Source of the DNA: Parapedobacter composti
Lineage (GTDB): Bacteria; Bacteroidota; Bacteroidia; Sphingobacteriales; Sphingobacteriaceae
NCBI RefSeq assembly: GCF_900112315.1
Contig: NZ_FOLL01000012.1
Location: forward strand, 62,001 to 126,000
Reading direction: 5' to 3'
DNA length: 64,000 bases
A model generated the notes under the pieces. That model searched no databases. It worked only from the letters and a program-made list of their open reading frames with translations, and was not told the origin of the DNA. This document shows, in pieces, positions 1 to 10,800 of this stretch. Each line of letters begins with the position of its first letter. Position 1 is the stretch's first letter. A program made the translations under genes and the position numbers.

Positions 1-450
1 GAGGCCATCCAAGAGGCATTCGGTAGCGAAGCATACCACCGAGATGGTTCGCTGAACCGGGGGTACCTGGCGGCGAAAGTGTTTGGTGACGCAGCGCAAT
101 TGAACCGGTTGAACGCATTGGTGCATCCGGTGGTCATACAGGCGGGAGAAACCTGGACCATTAGCCAGAAGGCGCCTTATACCATTAAGGAAGCCGCCCT
201 GATGTTTGAAAGTGGCTCGTTTAAATTAAACCGGTATAATATATTGGTTACCGCACCTGAGGAAGTGCGCATTGCGCGGGTAATGGAGCGCGATAACATT
301 ACCGCCGAGCAAGTGCGCGCACGGATGGCAAGGCAGTGGACCGATGATGCGAAGATGAAACTGGCGGACTTTGTTATTGTAAACGACGGCGTGCGCGCCA
401 TTATTCCCCAAGTATTGGCGCTCGACCGATTTTTCCGCTCGCAACGATAG
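1..450 (+). CDS. coaE: Dephospho-CoA kinase, C-terminal part (5' end outside window)
   Basis: CoaE phosphorylates dephospho-CoA at the ribose 3'-OH, the last step of coenzyme A synthesis in the cytosol. The reading frame is open from base 1, so the P-loop half of the protein lies upstream of the window. About 149 residues remain. They carry family-typical stretches: LNALVHP near the start, the substrate region with AALMFESG, and IARVMERD followed by ARQWTDDAKMKLADFVI near the C terminus, then a stop at 448-450. The next gene begins 4 bases after the stop, so the two are probably co-transcribed. The family call is strong; the true start cannot be seen. Confidence 0.93.
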   Translation, partial: EAIQEAFGSEAYHRDGSLNRGYLAAKVFGDAAQLNRLNALVHPVVIQAGETWTISQKAPYTIKEAALMFESGSFKLNRYNILVTAPEEVRIARVMERDNITAEQVRARMARQWTDDAKMKLADFVIVNDGVRAIIPQVLALDRFFRSQR

Positions 451-454
451 CACG

Positions 455-1417
455 ATGGGCAAGATTTTACCGGATTTTTTAATTAAGCGGCCTGAGGGGT
501 ATTATTGCCGGTATGGTGATTTTTATGTTGATCCGCTGCTGCCTGTGAACCTGGCGTTGGTATCCCATGCCCATGGTGATCATGCTACGCCGGGGCACCG
601 TGAGATTTGCTGTACGGCAGCCACGGCAGCATTCATGCGCTATCGTTACAACAAGCAGCCTGCGCATACCTATACCACATTTTCATACCATCAACCTTTT
701 ACGATTGGAAGTGTAGCCATCCGCTTTATTCCCGCCGGACATATGCTGGGTTCTGCGCAGATTTTAATGGAATATGGGGGAGTTCGGTACCTGTACACGG
801 GCGATTATAAGATGCAGGCCGACAGCACATGTGAGCCGCTGGAAATGGTGGAAGCCGATGTGCTCATCACCGAAAGCACATTTGCGGATCCCGGAATCAG
901 CCATCCTGACCCCGCGGTTGAAATAATGAAGCTGAAAGAAAAGCCCCATCCCATCTTGTTGGGGGCCTATGCGCTGGGCAAAGCGCAGCGGCTGACCGCT
1001 TTGATTAACGAGCATTGCCCCAGCCGCAGGATACTATTGCACCACAGCATATTACCGTTGCACCGCCTTTATGAATCAATGGGAATCACGCAACTGCGAT
1101 ATGAACCCTATAACCGGAAAATGATGAAAGTTGATGGTGCCGATCACATCTATATTGTTCCCCCGATGACCTTCAACAGCTATTACCGGGCGACGAATGT
1201 ACTGCGCGTATTCGCGTCTGGATGGAAACATCTGCAGCATCGGAATGACATGGAGCTGTATATCTCTGATCACGTGGATTGGCAGGATATTCTGGATTAT
1301 GTTGTCGGGGTGAATCCCCGCGAGATTTGGACTGTGCACGGCAATGGCAGCCATTTAAGGGAACATTTTGCCGATCAGATAGTCGTTAGAACACTTGGCG
1401 AACTTCAATCCATGTAG
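455..1417 (+). CDS. Metallo-beta-lactamase-fold exonuclease, ligase-associated type
   Basis: 320 residues resembling the bacterial relatives of mRNA 3'-end processing factor, often annotated as ligase-associated DNA exonuclease. The metal-binding motif SHAHGDH sits near residues 37-43. Further ligand candidates are the His of PAGHMLGSAQ, the Asp of YTGDYK and the late His of TVHGNG. The fold predicts a zinc-dependent nuclease in the cytosol. In many bacteria this gene lies beside an ATP-dependent DNA ligase and a DEAD/H helicase in a DNA repair cluster. Here the downstream neighbour is convergent and unrelated, and coaE is 4 bases upstream, so the usual partners are absent from this window. 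The exact substrate is inferred from the family. Confidence 0.8.
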   Translation: MGKILPDFLIKRPEGYYCRYGDFYVDPLLPVNLALVSHAHGDHATPGHREICCTAATAAFMRYRYNKQPAHTYTTFSYHQPFTIGSVAIRFIPAGHMLGSAQILMEYGGVRYLYTGDYKMQADSTCEPLEMVEADVLITESTFADPGISHPDPAVEIMKLKEKPHPILLGAYALGKAQRLTALINEHCPSRRILLHHSILPLHRLYESMGITQLRYEPYNRKMMKVDGADHIYIVPPMTFNSYYRATNVLRVFASGWKHLQHRNDMELYISDHVDWQDILDYVVGVNPREIWTVHGNGSHLREHFADQIVVRTLGELQSM

Positions 1418-1543
1418 ATTGGATTTTCCATCGCAGTCAGTAAAACCGTCGTTCTACCCATACGGGCACATACCAGAAACGACCCCTCCCAAGGGAAAGG
1501 TCGTTCTGCAGCTACGGCTTGCTGGGTGCGGCACGCAAAAAAT

Positions 1544-2812
1544 TTATTTCAGCACGGTAACCAATATATCATCTAAAAATATACGGTTTACGTTTCTTGC
1601 CCCGGTCCATCCGCTCCCTTCCCGCAAGTCATAAGCACCACCTAAAAACCAGATTTGTGTTTCGGCAGTAGCTCCCGTTATTGTAAAAGTCCGTGTCGTT
1701 TCGGGCGCCTTCCAAATCTCCGTACAGTTCGGGTCAGTCGTGTAGTTAGGCCAGTTGTTGATGTCAAACTGATCTTGACTGAGTGTGCCCGGGCCGATAA
1801 TGCCGATTTTGAGGATGGTTACATCTCTTGCTCCTGCCGCAGTCTGATAAGGTACAGCTTTAAATGATACCCGCAGATTCTGCGTGCCCTCTACGGCTGA
1901 AAGCTTAGGACTGAGTACCTCGCCACCGTAATTCGTTCGTCCTAATTTCAAAAACCCCGGACGGGCATATACCGATGGAACACCCGTTGGGTCGGGCTGA
2001 TAATAGCTCCATCCCATTGCTTTTTCACCGGCGGTCCAACTATCCATTCTTGTTTCACCGGTGGTCGTGTAAAAAATCGCACTTCCGTAATTCAACCAGT
2101 TAAAATCTTCATAGAGGATAACTTCTACGCCTTCCTGATTAACCTCAAATATACCGGGCACCTGTTCGCCGTTTAGGTAATACACAAGTCGTGCTGTACG
2201 TGGATCCGGTGACAGATTTACGTCAACACTCACATTCACGCCTGTGTCATAGCGCCCCTGCATAGGCTCCATGCTGAACCAATCCGATCCTTCAATGATC
2301 TCGACTCTCCACTCTCCTGTAGATCGGATGGCATATCGTCCATGAAGTCCATCTTCGGGAACTTCTAAACTTGCCAGCCCGTCTAGATTGACATATGACT
2401 CGCCATTTCCGTTTTCCGGGCTACGTGCTGCCTGTTCAATTTTTAAAATGTTATTTTGTACCTTGCCATCCACCACAAACGTTAATACCGATTGACGCGG
2501 CTCCAGCGACATGTTCCTGTCAACGGTTACTGTAAAAGTTCCGTCTCCTTGCCCTTCCGTCGGCTCAATTTTTAACCATCTTTCGTTGCGTAAGGGCTCA
2601 ATCTTCCATGTCCCTGTAGTCTGTACATCGAAGGTTTGGGACGCCCCCTGCGACGATACCGACAGATCTGATGGGTTGTCCTTCAAAGCGAAAGGCACCG
2701 CCCTTTCATCATCTTTCTTACAGGAAGAAAAAGGCACTAAAAAACTAAGGCATATCAGTCCCAACAACATTGTTGAAGCCTTTTTTATATTAGTGTAATA
2801 ATTCGTTTTCAT
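1544..2812 (-). CDS. BACON-domain surface lipoprotein of the Sus-like operon
   Basis: 422 residues with a signal peptide ending in a lipobox (PFSSC, Cys near 31), so it should be lipidated, probably at the cell surface. Two BACON-like immunoglobulin-fold repeats follow, at roughly residues 45-125 and 145-228. Each has the pattern of a TGTWKIE or TGEWRVE strand, a W-containing turn and closing F.V.Q strands. The remaining ~190 residues look like a beta-sandwich and I do not recognise a catalytic motif. BACON domains commonly occur in Bacteroidota glycan-binding or glycan-degrading proteins. This is the last gene of the six-gene minus-strand operon, 35 bases after the phosphoesterase. A ligand-binding role like SusE/SusF is inference. 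Confidence 0.75.
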   Translation of the reverse strand: MKTNYYTNIKKASTMLLGLICLSFLVPFSSCKKDDERAVPFALKDNPSDLSVSSQGASQTFDVQTTGTWKIEPLRNERWLKIEPTEGQGDGTFTVTVDRNMSLEPRQSVLTFVVDGKVQNNILKIEQAARSPENGNGESYVNLDGLASLEVPEDGLHGRYAIRSTGEWRVEIIEGSDWFSMEPMQGRYDTGVNVSVDVNLSPDPRTARLVYYLNGEQVPGIFEVNQEGVEVILYEDFNWLNYGSAIFYTTTGETRMDSWTAGEKAMGWSYYQPDPTGVPSVYARPGFLKLGRTNYGGEVLSPKLSAVEGTQNLRVSFKAVPYQTAAGARDVTILKIGIIGPGTLSQDQFDINNWPNYTTDPNCTEIWKAPETTRTFTITGATAETQIWFLGGAYDLREGSGWTGARNVNRIFLDDILVTVLK

Positions 2813-2847
2813 TGTTTTGATTTTTAAAATAATCAGTTATGTTTCTT

Positions 2848-4836
2848 CTACTTCATGTGGTATTCCAGTTCTTTAGGACGAACCATACGCTCCGTATAGA
2901 CTCTCCCGAAACAGTCGGTGACTTTGATTTCCAAGGTACTGATGGGGGATGACGCCTTCACCTTAAACAGGTGTGCTGACGGGGCTGTAACAAAATCTGC
3001 TGTTGGTACGTTATTGGTATTCAGCCGCCTCGCGGAATAGGATATAATATGCAGTGGATCCCTGGTATGTACCCTTGTTACCGGCAGAGGGACACCTTCT
3101 TCCATCACTTCCACAGTCCAGTCCGTATCATAGTTCCATATATTAATCAACACCTCATTGTGCTGGTTCGGATTAGCATATTCCGCAGCATAAGTATTCC
3201 ATGCCGTACCAGTATAAGCAGGGGCGTATTTATCTTTCGAAAGATGTACGTTATTCAGATCATAGGTCCTGAACTGGTAGTCCTGATCATAGCCTATACT
3301 TTTGTAGGTCCACTTCAGGTTTCGGCCGTCAGCTTCCCATATTTCGTATCCTCCCGGCGTACCATCTTTACAGATTTGGTTATCGGACAACCTTCCCGTC
3401 CACCACCATGTTGCGCACACCGCCCCTATATTGTGTTCCATAAGGGAAGGTGAATACCGGGTATTGTAATTCATGTGGGTATGCCCGGTAAATATGTGTA
3501 CCGTATCAAAGGCACTCAAAACATCGATCAGCTCCTGGGAATTGCTCAAGCGAAGGTTTCGGCTTTCATTTCCTGCGTTGTCTATGACCGGGTTCGAAAA
3601 GAGTTGGATATGCATCGCGACAACGATAGGTGTACTTTTGTCTGTGATCATATCAAGGTCTTTTCTCAGCCACGCCATTTGGTCGGCTACGATAGTGCCG
3701 TTATAGTTCCGGTTATTGGTATTGAGGTATTCCACATTGTCCAGGACGACATAATGTACCTTTCCGATATTAAATGAATAATAAGTGGGCCCTATGATTG
3801 CACGGAACCTATCAGCAGTTTCCCAATCACCGGAGACAGCCGGGTTATTATCGTGATTTCCCATGGTGTTAAATACAGGGGCGTTTATTTTATTCATTTC
3901 TTGAAGATAATCTGGGAGGCCATAGTTGTTTGATTGCCAGTAAGTTTCCCAGGTCATGTCTCCCAAGGTCAGTGCATAAACCTTTTTCCCCTTGTTCTTA
4001 TGGTTTTGGATCGCGTTGTTTACATCGGCCAGAAATCCTGATTGGAATTGATTGATGTCTTGGTTTCGGTTTGCCAGGTGCATATCACCCAATATCATGA
4101 CAACATGATTGTCGTTGTTGACGGGGGTAAGTTCAAAATCACTGATTTCCACAACATGTTCCGCCCGGTTGAGCCGATTGAAAAAAAGTGGTAGGCTCTT
4201 GTCGTTGGCCACCTCATAATTAGCAGGTATAGAGACAAATACATAGTTGTTTTTTTTGGCCGATGGCAGGTAGTATATTCCGTGTTCATCTGTTTTCGTC
4301 ACGGCGTAACCATCCGAGACCACAACATTGGCAATGCCTACACCAGCAGCATGGACCGTTCCCTTTACGGTCATCCCAGCCCGGTTGGGAATATTGGCGT
4401 TGAAAACAAGATTGAAGGTAGTTGCTCCCAGCAAGGATGTTTTTGCGCCCCGCTTTACATGAATCTCATATCTTGCGGAGACAAGTTCAAGTGGGAGCAT
4501 AACAACCGCGGAGTTCGCGGTAATATTCGTTGTGGGCACGGTTATTCGTGCCTGGCTACCACCGGCCACAGGCTGAAACATGATCTCGTCGTACAACGCA
4601 AACCCCCTGCCTGTTATCTCAAACTCCATTCCCTTGGATACGTCCACAATGAAAGGAATAGATATGTCTGTGATTTTTAACGGTTCGTCATTACCATCCG
4701 GTTTGACGGGCTCATCAGATTTGGATGGCCCGGGATCTGCCGGTTTTTTACAGCTTATTAACGTCAGGCCCAGACCGGTCACGATGGTGCCATGTATGAA
4801 AGCTCTTCGAGTAAAGTTGTCTTTCTTTTTCAGCAT
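2848..4836 (-). CDS. Calcineurin-like phosphoesterase lipoprotein with IPT-like, MetallophosN- and MetallophosC-type domains
   Basis: 662 residues. The N terminus has a twin-arginine motif (TRRAF, Arg 10-11) followed by a lipobox with Cys 29, suggesting Tat export and then lipidation. An IPT/TIG-like beta domain covers about 52-145. A small beta domain typical of the N-terminal region of Bacteroidota calcineurin-like phosphoesterases covers about 155-235. The catalytic domain spans about 243-500 with the dinuclear metal set: D251-x-H253, GD 292-293, GNHD 326-329, H409 and GHTH 451-454. A C-terminal beta domain ends the protein. It should hydrolyse a phosphomono- or diester outside the cytoplasm. 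It sits 7 bases after the DUF4361-like lipoprotein and is the only enzyme in this SusCD operon. The substrate is unknown. Confidence 0.87.
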   Translation of the reverse strand: MLKKKDNFTRRAFIHGTIVTGLGLTLISCKKPADPGPSKSDEPVKPDGNDEPLKITDISIPFIVDVSKGMEFEITGRGFALYDEIMFQPVAGGSQARITVPTTNITANSAVVMLPLELVSARYEIHVKRGAKTSLLGATTFNLVFNANIPNRAGMTVKGTVHAAGVGIANVVVSDGYAVTKTDEHGIYYLPSAKKNNYVFVSIPANYEVANDKSLPLFFNRLNRAEHVVEISDFELTPVNNDNHVVMILGDMHLANRNQDINQFQSGFLADVNNAIQNHKNKGKKVYALTLGDMTWETYWQSNNYGLPDYLQEMNKINAPVFNTMGNHDNNPAVSGDWETADRFRAIIGPTYYSFNIGKVHYVVLDNVEYLNTNNRNYNGTIVADQMAWLRKDLDMITDKSTPIVVAMHIQLFSNPVIDNAGNESRNLRLSNSQELIDVLSAFDTVHIFTGHTHMNYNTRYSPSLMEHNIGAVCATWWWTGRLSDNQICKDGTPGGYEIWEADGRNLKWTYKSIGYDQDYQFRTYDLNNVHLSKDKYAPAYTGTAWNTYAAEYANPNQHNEVLINIWNYDTDWTVEVMEEGVPLPVTRVHTRDPLHIISYSARRLNTNNVPTADFVTAPSAHLFKVKASSPISTLEIKVTDCFGRVYTERMVRPKELEYHMK

Positions 4837-4843
4837 ATGGTTC

Positions 4844-5740
4844 TTACCTAATTTGCAACTCCACCCGTTCCTTCATAATCTTTGTTGCACCGTCGATAGT
4901 ATACTCATACGACAACAAGAATACGTTGGTTCTTCTCCCAAAGGCTTCTTCTACCCTGAATATATTCGGATACATGGGATCGTTGTTCAGTTGGGTGACC
5001 TGTATATTGCCATACGGTTTGATGGACACCCGGTTTTCTTCATCCACCTCAAGTATAATAGCTGTTTTTGCAATGGACGCTTCCGTGGACTGATACGTTT
5101 CATTGCCGGCTATCATCCTCACACTGTTGTGGGTTAGCGGAAAGAGCTGTTTATTTGCGGCGGTCGCCATTTCGTTTACCAATCCGGTCATTGTATAGAA
5201 GGAATTGTCCGCCTGGGAGGCATAATCATTCTTAATGAGGACCTGATAAAGCATGGTGCTTTTCTTTGGGTTAATTTCCACACCGGAAATATCAGTGGCT
5301 CTTAATCCGATAAAATAGGTTGAATCGGGTGATAAACCATCCGGACGCAGCTTAATCATGGTTCGCCCGGTACGTTCTCCGGCTTTGATCCGGATTTTGT
5401 CGTCCATAATCTCATACTTGTCCTTATGCAGCAGTTTGGCATACAACCTTTCATCGGCATCATAAAGTGACCAGTTGTATTCAGCTAATGGCTCGGGATC
5501 TTCTATTAACCCAACAACCAGATCTTTTTCCGGGGCATGTGTACCTCCGGTGGACGCGGCGACATACCCGATAATTTCTTCTTCGCCTGTCAAATGAACA
5601 ATTTCCTGAAACGTATTGTGATAGTCGCTGCTGATTAAAGCAACTTCATTTTTGTACATTTCCTTTTCAAACACGGCATTGTCGTTGCACGATACGAACA
5701 CCGTGCCCAGTGCAAATATTGTTATATAACTTTGTTTCAT
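4844..5740 (-). CDS. DUF1735/DUF4361-like (BT_3987-type) lipoprotein
   Basis: 298 residues with a signal peptide and lipobox (FVSC, Cys near 19). The first half resembles the BT_3987/DUF1735 immunoglobulin-like domain: strand-rich, with a LRPDGLSPDSTYFIGLRA stretch typical of the family. The second half resembles DUF4361. Such proteins usually follow SusD in Bacteroidota polysaccharide-utilisation loci and act as surface glycan-binding or accessory lipoproteins. It starts 17 bases after the susD stop and lies 7 bases before the phosphoesterase, so it belongs to the same transcript. No catalytic residues are apparent. The binding role is inferred from family and position. Confidence 0.75.
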   Translation of the reverse strand: MKQSYITIFALGTVFVSCNDNAVFEKEMYKNEVALISSDYHNTFQEIVHLTGEEEIIGYVAASTGGTHAPEKDLVVGLIEDPEPLAEYNWSLYDADERLYAKLLHKDKYEIMDDKIRIKAGERTGRTMIKLRPDGLSPDSTYFIGLRATDISGVEINPKKSTMLYQVLIKNDYASQADNSFYTMTGLVNEMATAANKQLFPLTHNSVRMIAGNETYQSTEASIAKTAIILEVDEENRVSIKPYGNIQVTQLNNDPMYPNIFRVEEAFGRRTNVFLLSYEYTIDGATKIMKERVELQIR

Positions 5741-5757
5741 TTTCTTATAGTTTTATC

Positions 5758-7827
5758 CTAATTGTAGCCCGGATTCTGGTCAAGAGAAGGCAACCTTCTC
5801 ATTTCGGCACGAGGTATTGGTACCCAAATGAATTTCTTGTCGACTACACGCGTAAGGAATGATGAGGTCCCTGGGATGGTGCGTCTGTAGTAACTTTCCC
5901 GGGTGGACCCATCCGGGTTCATGCCCCGCATGGGTTCCCGTTCTGTATCTTCGTAGATGCCCCAGCGGCGCACGTCATAGAAGCGCCGGTTTTCCCACAA
6001 AAATTCAACCATGCGTTCGCGCTCAATTTGTTGTTGAACGACACTCGTGCTGGCAAGCTGGTTGTCAGATAGTCCGGGCAGTCCCGCGCGATAGCGGACA
6101 AGGTTAAAGGCGTTCTTGATCTCTTCGGGGTTCCGGCTAACGGTGAATTGTTCATCCCCTAACTGCACGGTATGGCTACCCGTCAGGTTGTTAAGTGCCT
6201 CCGCATATGACAGTAGGATTTCTGCATACCGGATGATGGGATACGCTTTAGGGATGTGCCGGGCACCTGTGCCGTTAAAGGCGTCATAAGCGTGGTTGAA
6301 TTTTTTGATCACATACCCTGTAATCGGATAATTGGGGGACGCCGCGCTTACGCCGCCCCGGCCATCGACATCCTGATAGTAGTACTTGGCCGTGTGGTTA
6401 TTAATTGTCGTACTGGACAATGCCTGCCAAACCGCCTCGTTGAATCCGATGGATGCGTAGAACCGCATCTCGCGGTTGGCATACATTTTAAAGACCCCGG
6501 CATTTAAGGGGTATCCGGAGAAAAATTTCGCCTGCTCGGTGAAGAGATCGTTGAAGGTTCCGCCAGCGGGAAGATCTGCCTCCACTTCAAAATAGGTGTC
6601 GCCGCGGGCTTCTTCTTTGGTGCGGCCATCCTCCATCAGGTAGGCATCAACCACTTTCTGGGTGACGGAGAAGCGCCCCCAGCCACCTAAAGATGGCGGC
6701 ATAGAACCTCTGCTGATAAACTCAGCGATATATCCGGTGTTTCTGCCCCATATCAGCTCCGGATTTATGGCAGCTACCGCTTCACCTGTAAAAATATCCG
6801 AATATGATCGGAATGCATCGATGCCATACGCCCCGTTGGGATACGCGTTGTAGAAATTGGGATCCGAAGTGACGCCCGCAGGAAGCGCGGGGGTTCTATC
6901 ATCTGATGGTACGGCATATAGCCGATACAACCCGAGATCCATCACCCGTTTGGCTGCGGCAGCCGCCACCGCCCACCGGCGTTCGTCGTATTGCTGGGAT
7001 ACATAGTGCACACCGTCTGTAGAGCGTTTCCAATTGCCATAATAGGAACTCGCTACCGGACCACCATTGAATAACGGGCTGGCGTGTATAAGTCTTAACC
7101 GGGCGATTAATGCCAGTGCGGCTCCTTTGGTGGGGCGTCCAAAGTCAAGGATGCTAACTTCCCGTGGAAGCAACTGGGCCGCTTTTTCAAACTCTTCACA
7201 GGTATAGTCCATCGTTTCGTCGTAGGTTGCCCTTGGACGGTCGTAGTATTCGAGGGATTCGTTGGTGTTCACTACTTCGTCGCCGAGCAAGATAGCAGGG
7301 CCGTAATCCACCAAGATATTGTAATAGGCATAGGCGCGAATAAACCGTGTATACCCTTCGATTCGGATCCGGTCCATGTTGGTCAGGTCTCTGGGAACAT
7401 CAAGATTTTGAAGGATCAGGTTACATTTCCGGATGATTTTGTAGTATTTGCCCCATTGGTTTAGATTCCCGTGCGGGCCACCGCCGGATCCGTAAAAATC
7501 TGGGGTAATATTTCCGGTAACAAAATCCATCCCGTAATAAACATTCGCTGATCCACCGCCGGTAAGCCCGTTGAACCCCTCGTCAGTAGCCATGGGCCCA
7601 GGTGTGTAACCATACCGGATGGTGTTTGACTCATCCGGAAACATGGCTGCTGCGCCCCACATATAGGCTTCCATAAACCTGGCATTTGCAAATACCGAAT
7701 CGATGTTAAATTCGTCGTCGAAGTAATTGTCGATGTTCAGGTAGTCCTTACAGGACATCGTCAGGGCAACCAGCTGTATGATGATGGCTGCGCTCGCTAT
7801 TCTCTTTATGATTATTGACCTTTTCAT
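5758..7827 (-). CDS. SusD/RagB-family outer membrane nutrient-binding lipoprotein
   Basis: 689 residues with a signal peptide and lipobox (LTMSCKDYL). Helical TPR-like stretches (GYTRFIRAYAYYNILVDYG) and the family C terminus (RRFYDVRRWG near residue 620, WVPIPRAEMRRLP at the end) identify SusD/RagB. SusD forms a lid over the SusC barrel and captures the ligand for TonB-dependent import. It starts 21 bases downstream of susC. At 689 residues it is longer than the roughly 500-620 common in the family, which suggests extra loops. The ligand cannot be read from the sequence. Confidence 0.95.
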   Translation of the reverse strand: MKRSIIIKRIASAAIIIQLVALTMSCKDYLNIDNYFDDEFNIDSVFANARFMEAYMWGAAAMFPDESNTIRYGYTPGPMATDEGFNGLTGGGSANVYYGMDFVTGNITPDFYGSGGGPHGNLNQWGKYYKIIRKCNLILQNLDVPRDLTNMDRIRIEGYTRFIRAYAYYNILVDYGPAILLGDEVVNTNESLEYYDRPRATYDETMDYTCEEFEKAAQLLPREVSILDFGRPTKGAALALIARLRLIHASPLFNGGPVASSYYGNWKRSTDGVHYVSQQYDERRWAVAAAAAKRVMDLGLYRLYAVPSDDRTPALPAGVTSDPNFYNAYPNGAYGIDAFRSYSDIFTGEAVAAINPELIWGRNTGYIAEFISRGSMPPSLGGWGRFSVTQKVVDAYLMEDGRTKEEARGDTYFEVEADLPAGGTFNDLFTEQAKFFSGYPLNAGVFKMYANREMRFYASIGFNEAVWQALSSTTINNHTAKYYYQDVDGRGGVSAASPNYPITGYVIKKFNHAYDAFNGTGARHIPKAYPIIRYAEILLSYAEALNNLTGSHTVQLGDEQFTVSRNPEEIKNAFNLVRYRAGLPGLSDNQLASTSVVQQQIERERMVEFLWENRRFYDVRRWGIYEDTEREPMRGMNPDGSTRESYYRRTIPGTSSFLTRVVDKKFIWVPIPRAEMRRLPSLDQNPGYN

Positions 7828-7848
7828 GTCATTGATTTATGTCTGTGT

Positions 7849-10800
7849 CTAAAGGTTGATATATACTTGTACCGAATACGTAGACGGTATGGGATATTTA
7901 CGTCCATTCCACGCGGCCTGTTCGGGGTCGAAGATTTTCACGCTATCCCATATATAGAGATTGTTGCCCACGAACTGCAGGTCCATCGAAGAAATACCAA
8001 TCCTTTTAAGGAACGCTGGGTTTACGTGATAGTTCAGCGTGACTTCCTGCAAGCGGAGGTAACGGGCGTCTCCTTGCCAGAAGGTGGATAACTGGCTGTT
8101 GTTGCTGTTGTTGCCATATTGGAGGCGGGGGAACCGAGCGTTGGGATTTTCAGCCAAAGAAAGGTCTATGCCATGTTCCAGGGCATATTCCCGCGGAATC
8201 CAGCGGTTGCTGGGATCAGCAGCCAAAGTGAGTACGTTGCCCTCGGTACCTTGGAAGAATGGCATGTAGCCCATGCCGTTTGTGAAGACCCGCGTTCTGC
8301 CTTCCCATCTGCGCCAATCGTCATCAACTCGCTCGGTCATCGACTGCCCCACATAGAAAAACGAGGTCTTCCCAGTTCCTTTGAATAATACGCCGAGCGT
8401 CAGGTTCTTGTAGCGGAACTCTCCGCCAAAGCCGTACATGGTGAGTGGATAATTACTATGCGTCAGCGGTACCTTATCGAGGTCATTGATCACACCATCT
8501 CCGTTGATATCCTTATACTTTATATCGCCGGGCATGACCGTTCCAAAGGTTTGCGTGGGGCTGTACTTGATATCATCTTCGTCTTTAAAAAGCCCAATGG
8601 CTTGAAAACCGCGGATGGAATTGTGGGGGTAACCATTGAATTCAAGATAGGGATACTCCATATAGGCTTGCTCCCAATTTTGCACTACATTTTTGGAGTA
8701 AGTAAAGTTACCGCGCACTGTGAAGCCGAAGTCGGGAGAAACTTGTGTTGTGTAGCTGATGTTTCCGTCGGCTCCGGAACTTTTCATCCGGCCCACATTA
8801 GCAAAGGGGTTGGATATGACGCCCACATATTCGGGCACTTGCACCCGCTGCTGGAAAATGCCATTACGTTGATCTTCGAAAAAATCAACGATAAACTCAA
8901 TCTTATTGTTCAAGAGCCTGCCTTCGATTCCCAAATTGGACTTTATTGCTCTTTCCCACGCCAGGTTGTCCGCTCCGATCCGGGTTTCGTTGATCGTTTC
9001 AATTCCGGGAACGCCCCATACGTTGCCTGAACCTTGATCTACCTTGGTTAGGTAGGGAAAACGAATACTGGTGATTCGATCATTCCCAACGGTACCATAA
9101 GACGCTCTGATCTTGAAGTAGTCGAGCCAAGGTGCGGTTTCCTGCATGAATTGATAGCTTGTTGGTACCCAGCCCAATGCTATGGATGGGAAAAAGCCAT
9201 ACTGCCTGCCGGGCTGGAAGTTTTCAGACCCCGTGTACCCGAAATTGACGTCAAGCAGGTAGGTATCCCGGAACCCATAGGTTAACCGGCTGGATACCCC
9301 TTGGTAACGTAGCGGAATGGCTTCGAGGTTGTTCGTTGCGTCTTTGGTGTCTTTGGCATCACTGAGGTAGTAATAGACCAATGCGGAGGTACGGTGGTCT
9401 TCTCCGAATTGCTGATCGTAGTTGATGACAGACTCCAGAAAAAATTTGCGGTATTGCCGCGTCAATTGGTCGTACGATGCCGATTGCTCCTGTACCCGTT
9501 CCATCATGATGAGTGATCCATCGTAGTTCCTGCCAGTCGCTTCGTAAAGGGCAGGCTGTACCCACCGTCGCTCTTTGAAATAGCTGTTGATGTCATAAGC
9601 ACCCTGAACGCGGAATTTGAGTCCGTCCAATACATGTGAGAGATTTTGGTTCAAGGCAAGGGTTGCTTTGCCTTTAAACAATTGGTCAGAGGCTTTGCCT
9701 GTACGATTGATCATCACATACGGCGACGACCGGTCTCCGGTACCACGGCCCGGTAACAGGCCATTGGAATACCGGGTAGGTATGGCCACGGGGGTGAGCC
9801 GTGACTGTGTGCCCCAGATATAGTCGGTATTGGCCACCCCAGGCTGATTCAACTCAGATAAAAAACCATCCGATCCCAGGAAAATGCTGGTGCTTTCTGT
9901 CAGGTTGATGTCCAGGTTAATCCGGTAATTGTAGGTATTGAAGCCGACGTTAGAACTATACGGACTGTTTTTATCTACTTTGTATGCGGCTGTTTCACTG
10001 TTGCCGCCCAGGCTCAGGAAATAGCGGGTGACTTCACTGCCCCCCCGGCCGCTTATATAATAGCTTTGACGCCAAAAGTTCTTGTTGAGAATCTCGTTCT
10101 GCCAATCCACATCAGGGTACATGTCTGGATCCAGGCCGTGTTGAATGATGCCCAGTTCAGTTTCGTTGTACAGCGGGGCCTCGCCGCGGACAATACTGGC
10201 CTCATTAGCCAATAGCGCATAATCATAAGCACGCAGATATTGTGGCAAGCGATTAAGCCGCGAAAGCGTTGTATTGGCACGTGCCGTAATTTGGATGCGA
10301 TCCACTAGACCTCTCTTAGTTGTCACTAATACTACCCCATTGGCACCCCTTACTCCGTATACCGCGGTAGCCGAGGCATCTTTCAGGATGGAAAAGCTCT
10401 CGATATCTGCCGGATCCAGGGTGTTCAGGTCGCCTTCCAACCCGTCGATGAGTACGAGGGCACTGTTATTGGCCCCGAATGTGCCGATACCACGCACCCA
10501 GAACTCAGCAAGGTTACGGCCCGGTTCGCCACTCGTTTGCATCGAAATAACGCCGGCTGCCCGTCCTCCAAGAAGGTTGGTAATGGAAGGAGCGGGGCTT
10601 TGGAGATCCTTGACGTCGACTGTGGTGATAGCACCGACGGAACTGATTTTCCTTTGCGATGTCCCCAAGCCAACCACGACGACCTCGTCGAGGGCTTCAC
10701 TCTTGTCGGTGAGCGAGACTGTCAAATTAGTGGTCGATTCGACGGCGACATGTTCAAAGGGTTCATATCCCACGTAGGTGAATACCAGCCTATCGCCATA

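Noticed and set aside
1441-1540. Hairpin AACGACC/GGTCGTT (1478-1484, 1499-1505) as a terminator between the converging exonuclease and Sus-like operon
   Set aside because: No T-run follows in either direction and the stem is only 7 bp; not listed as a feature.
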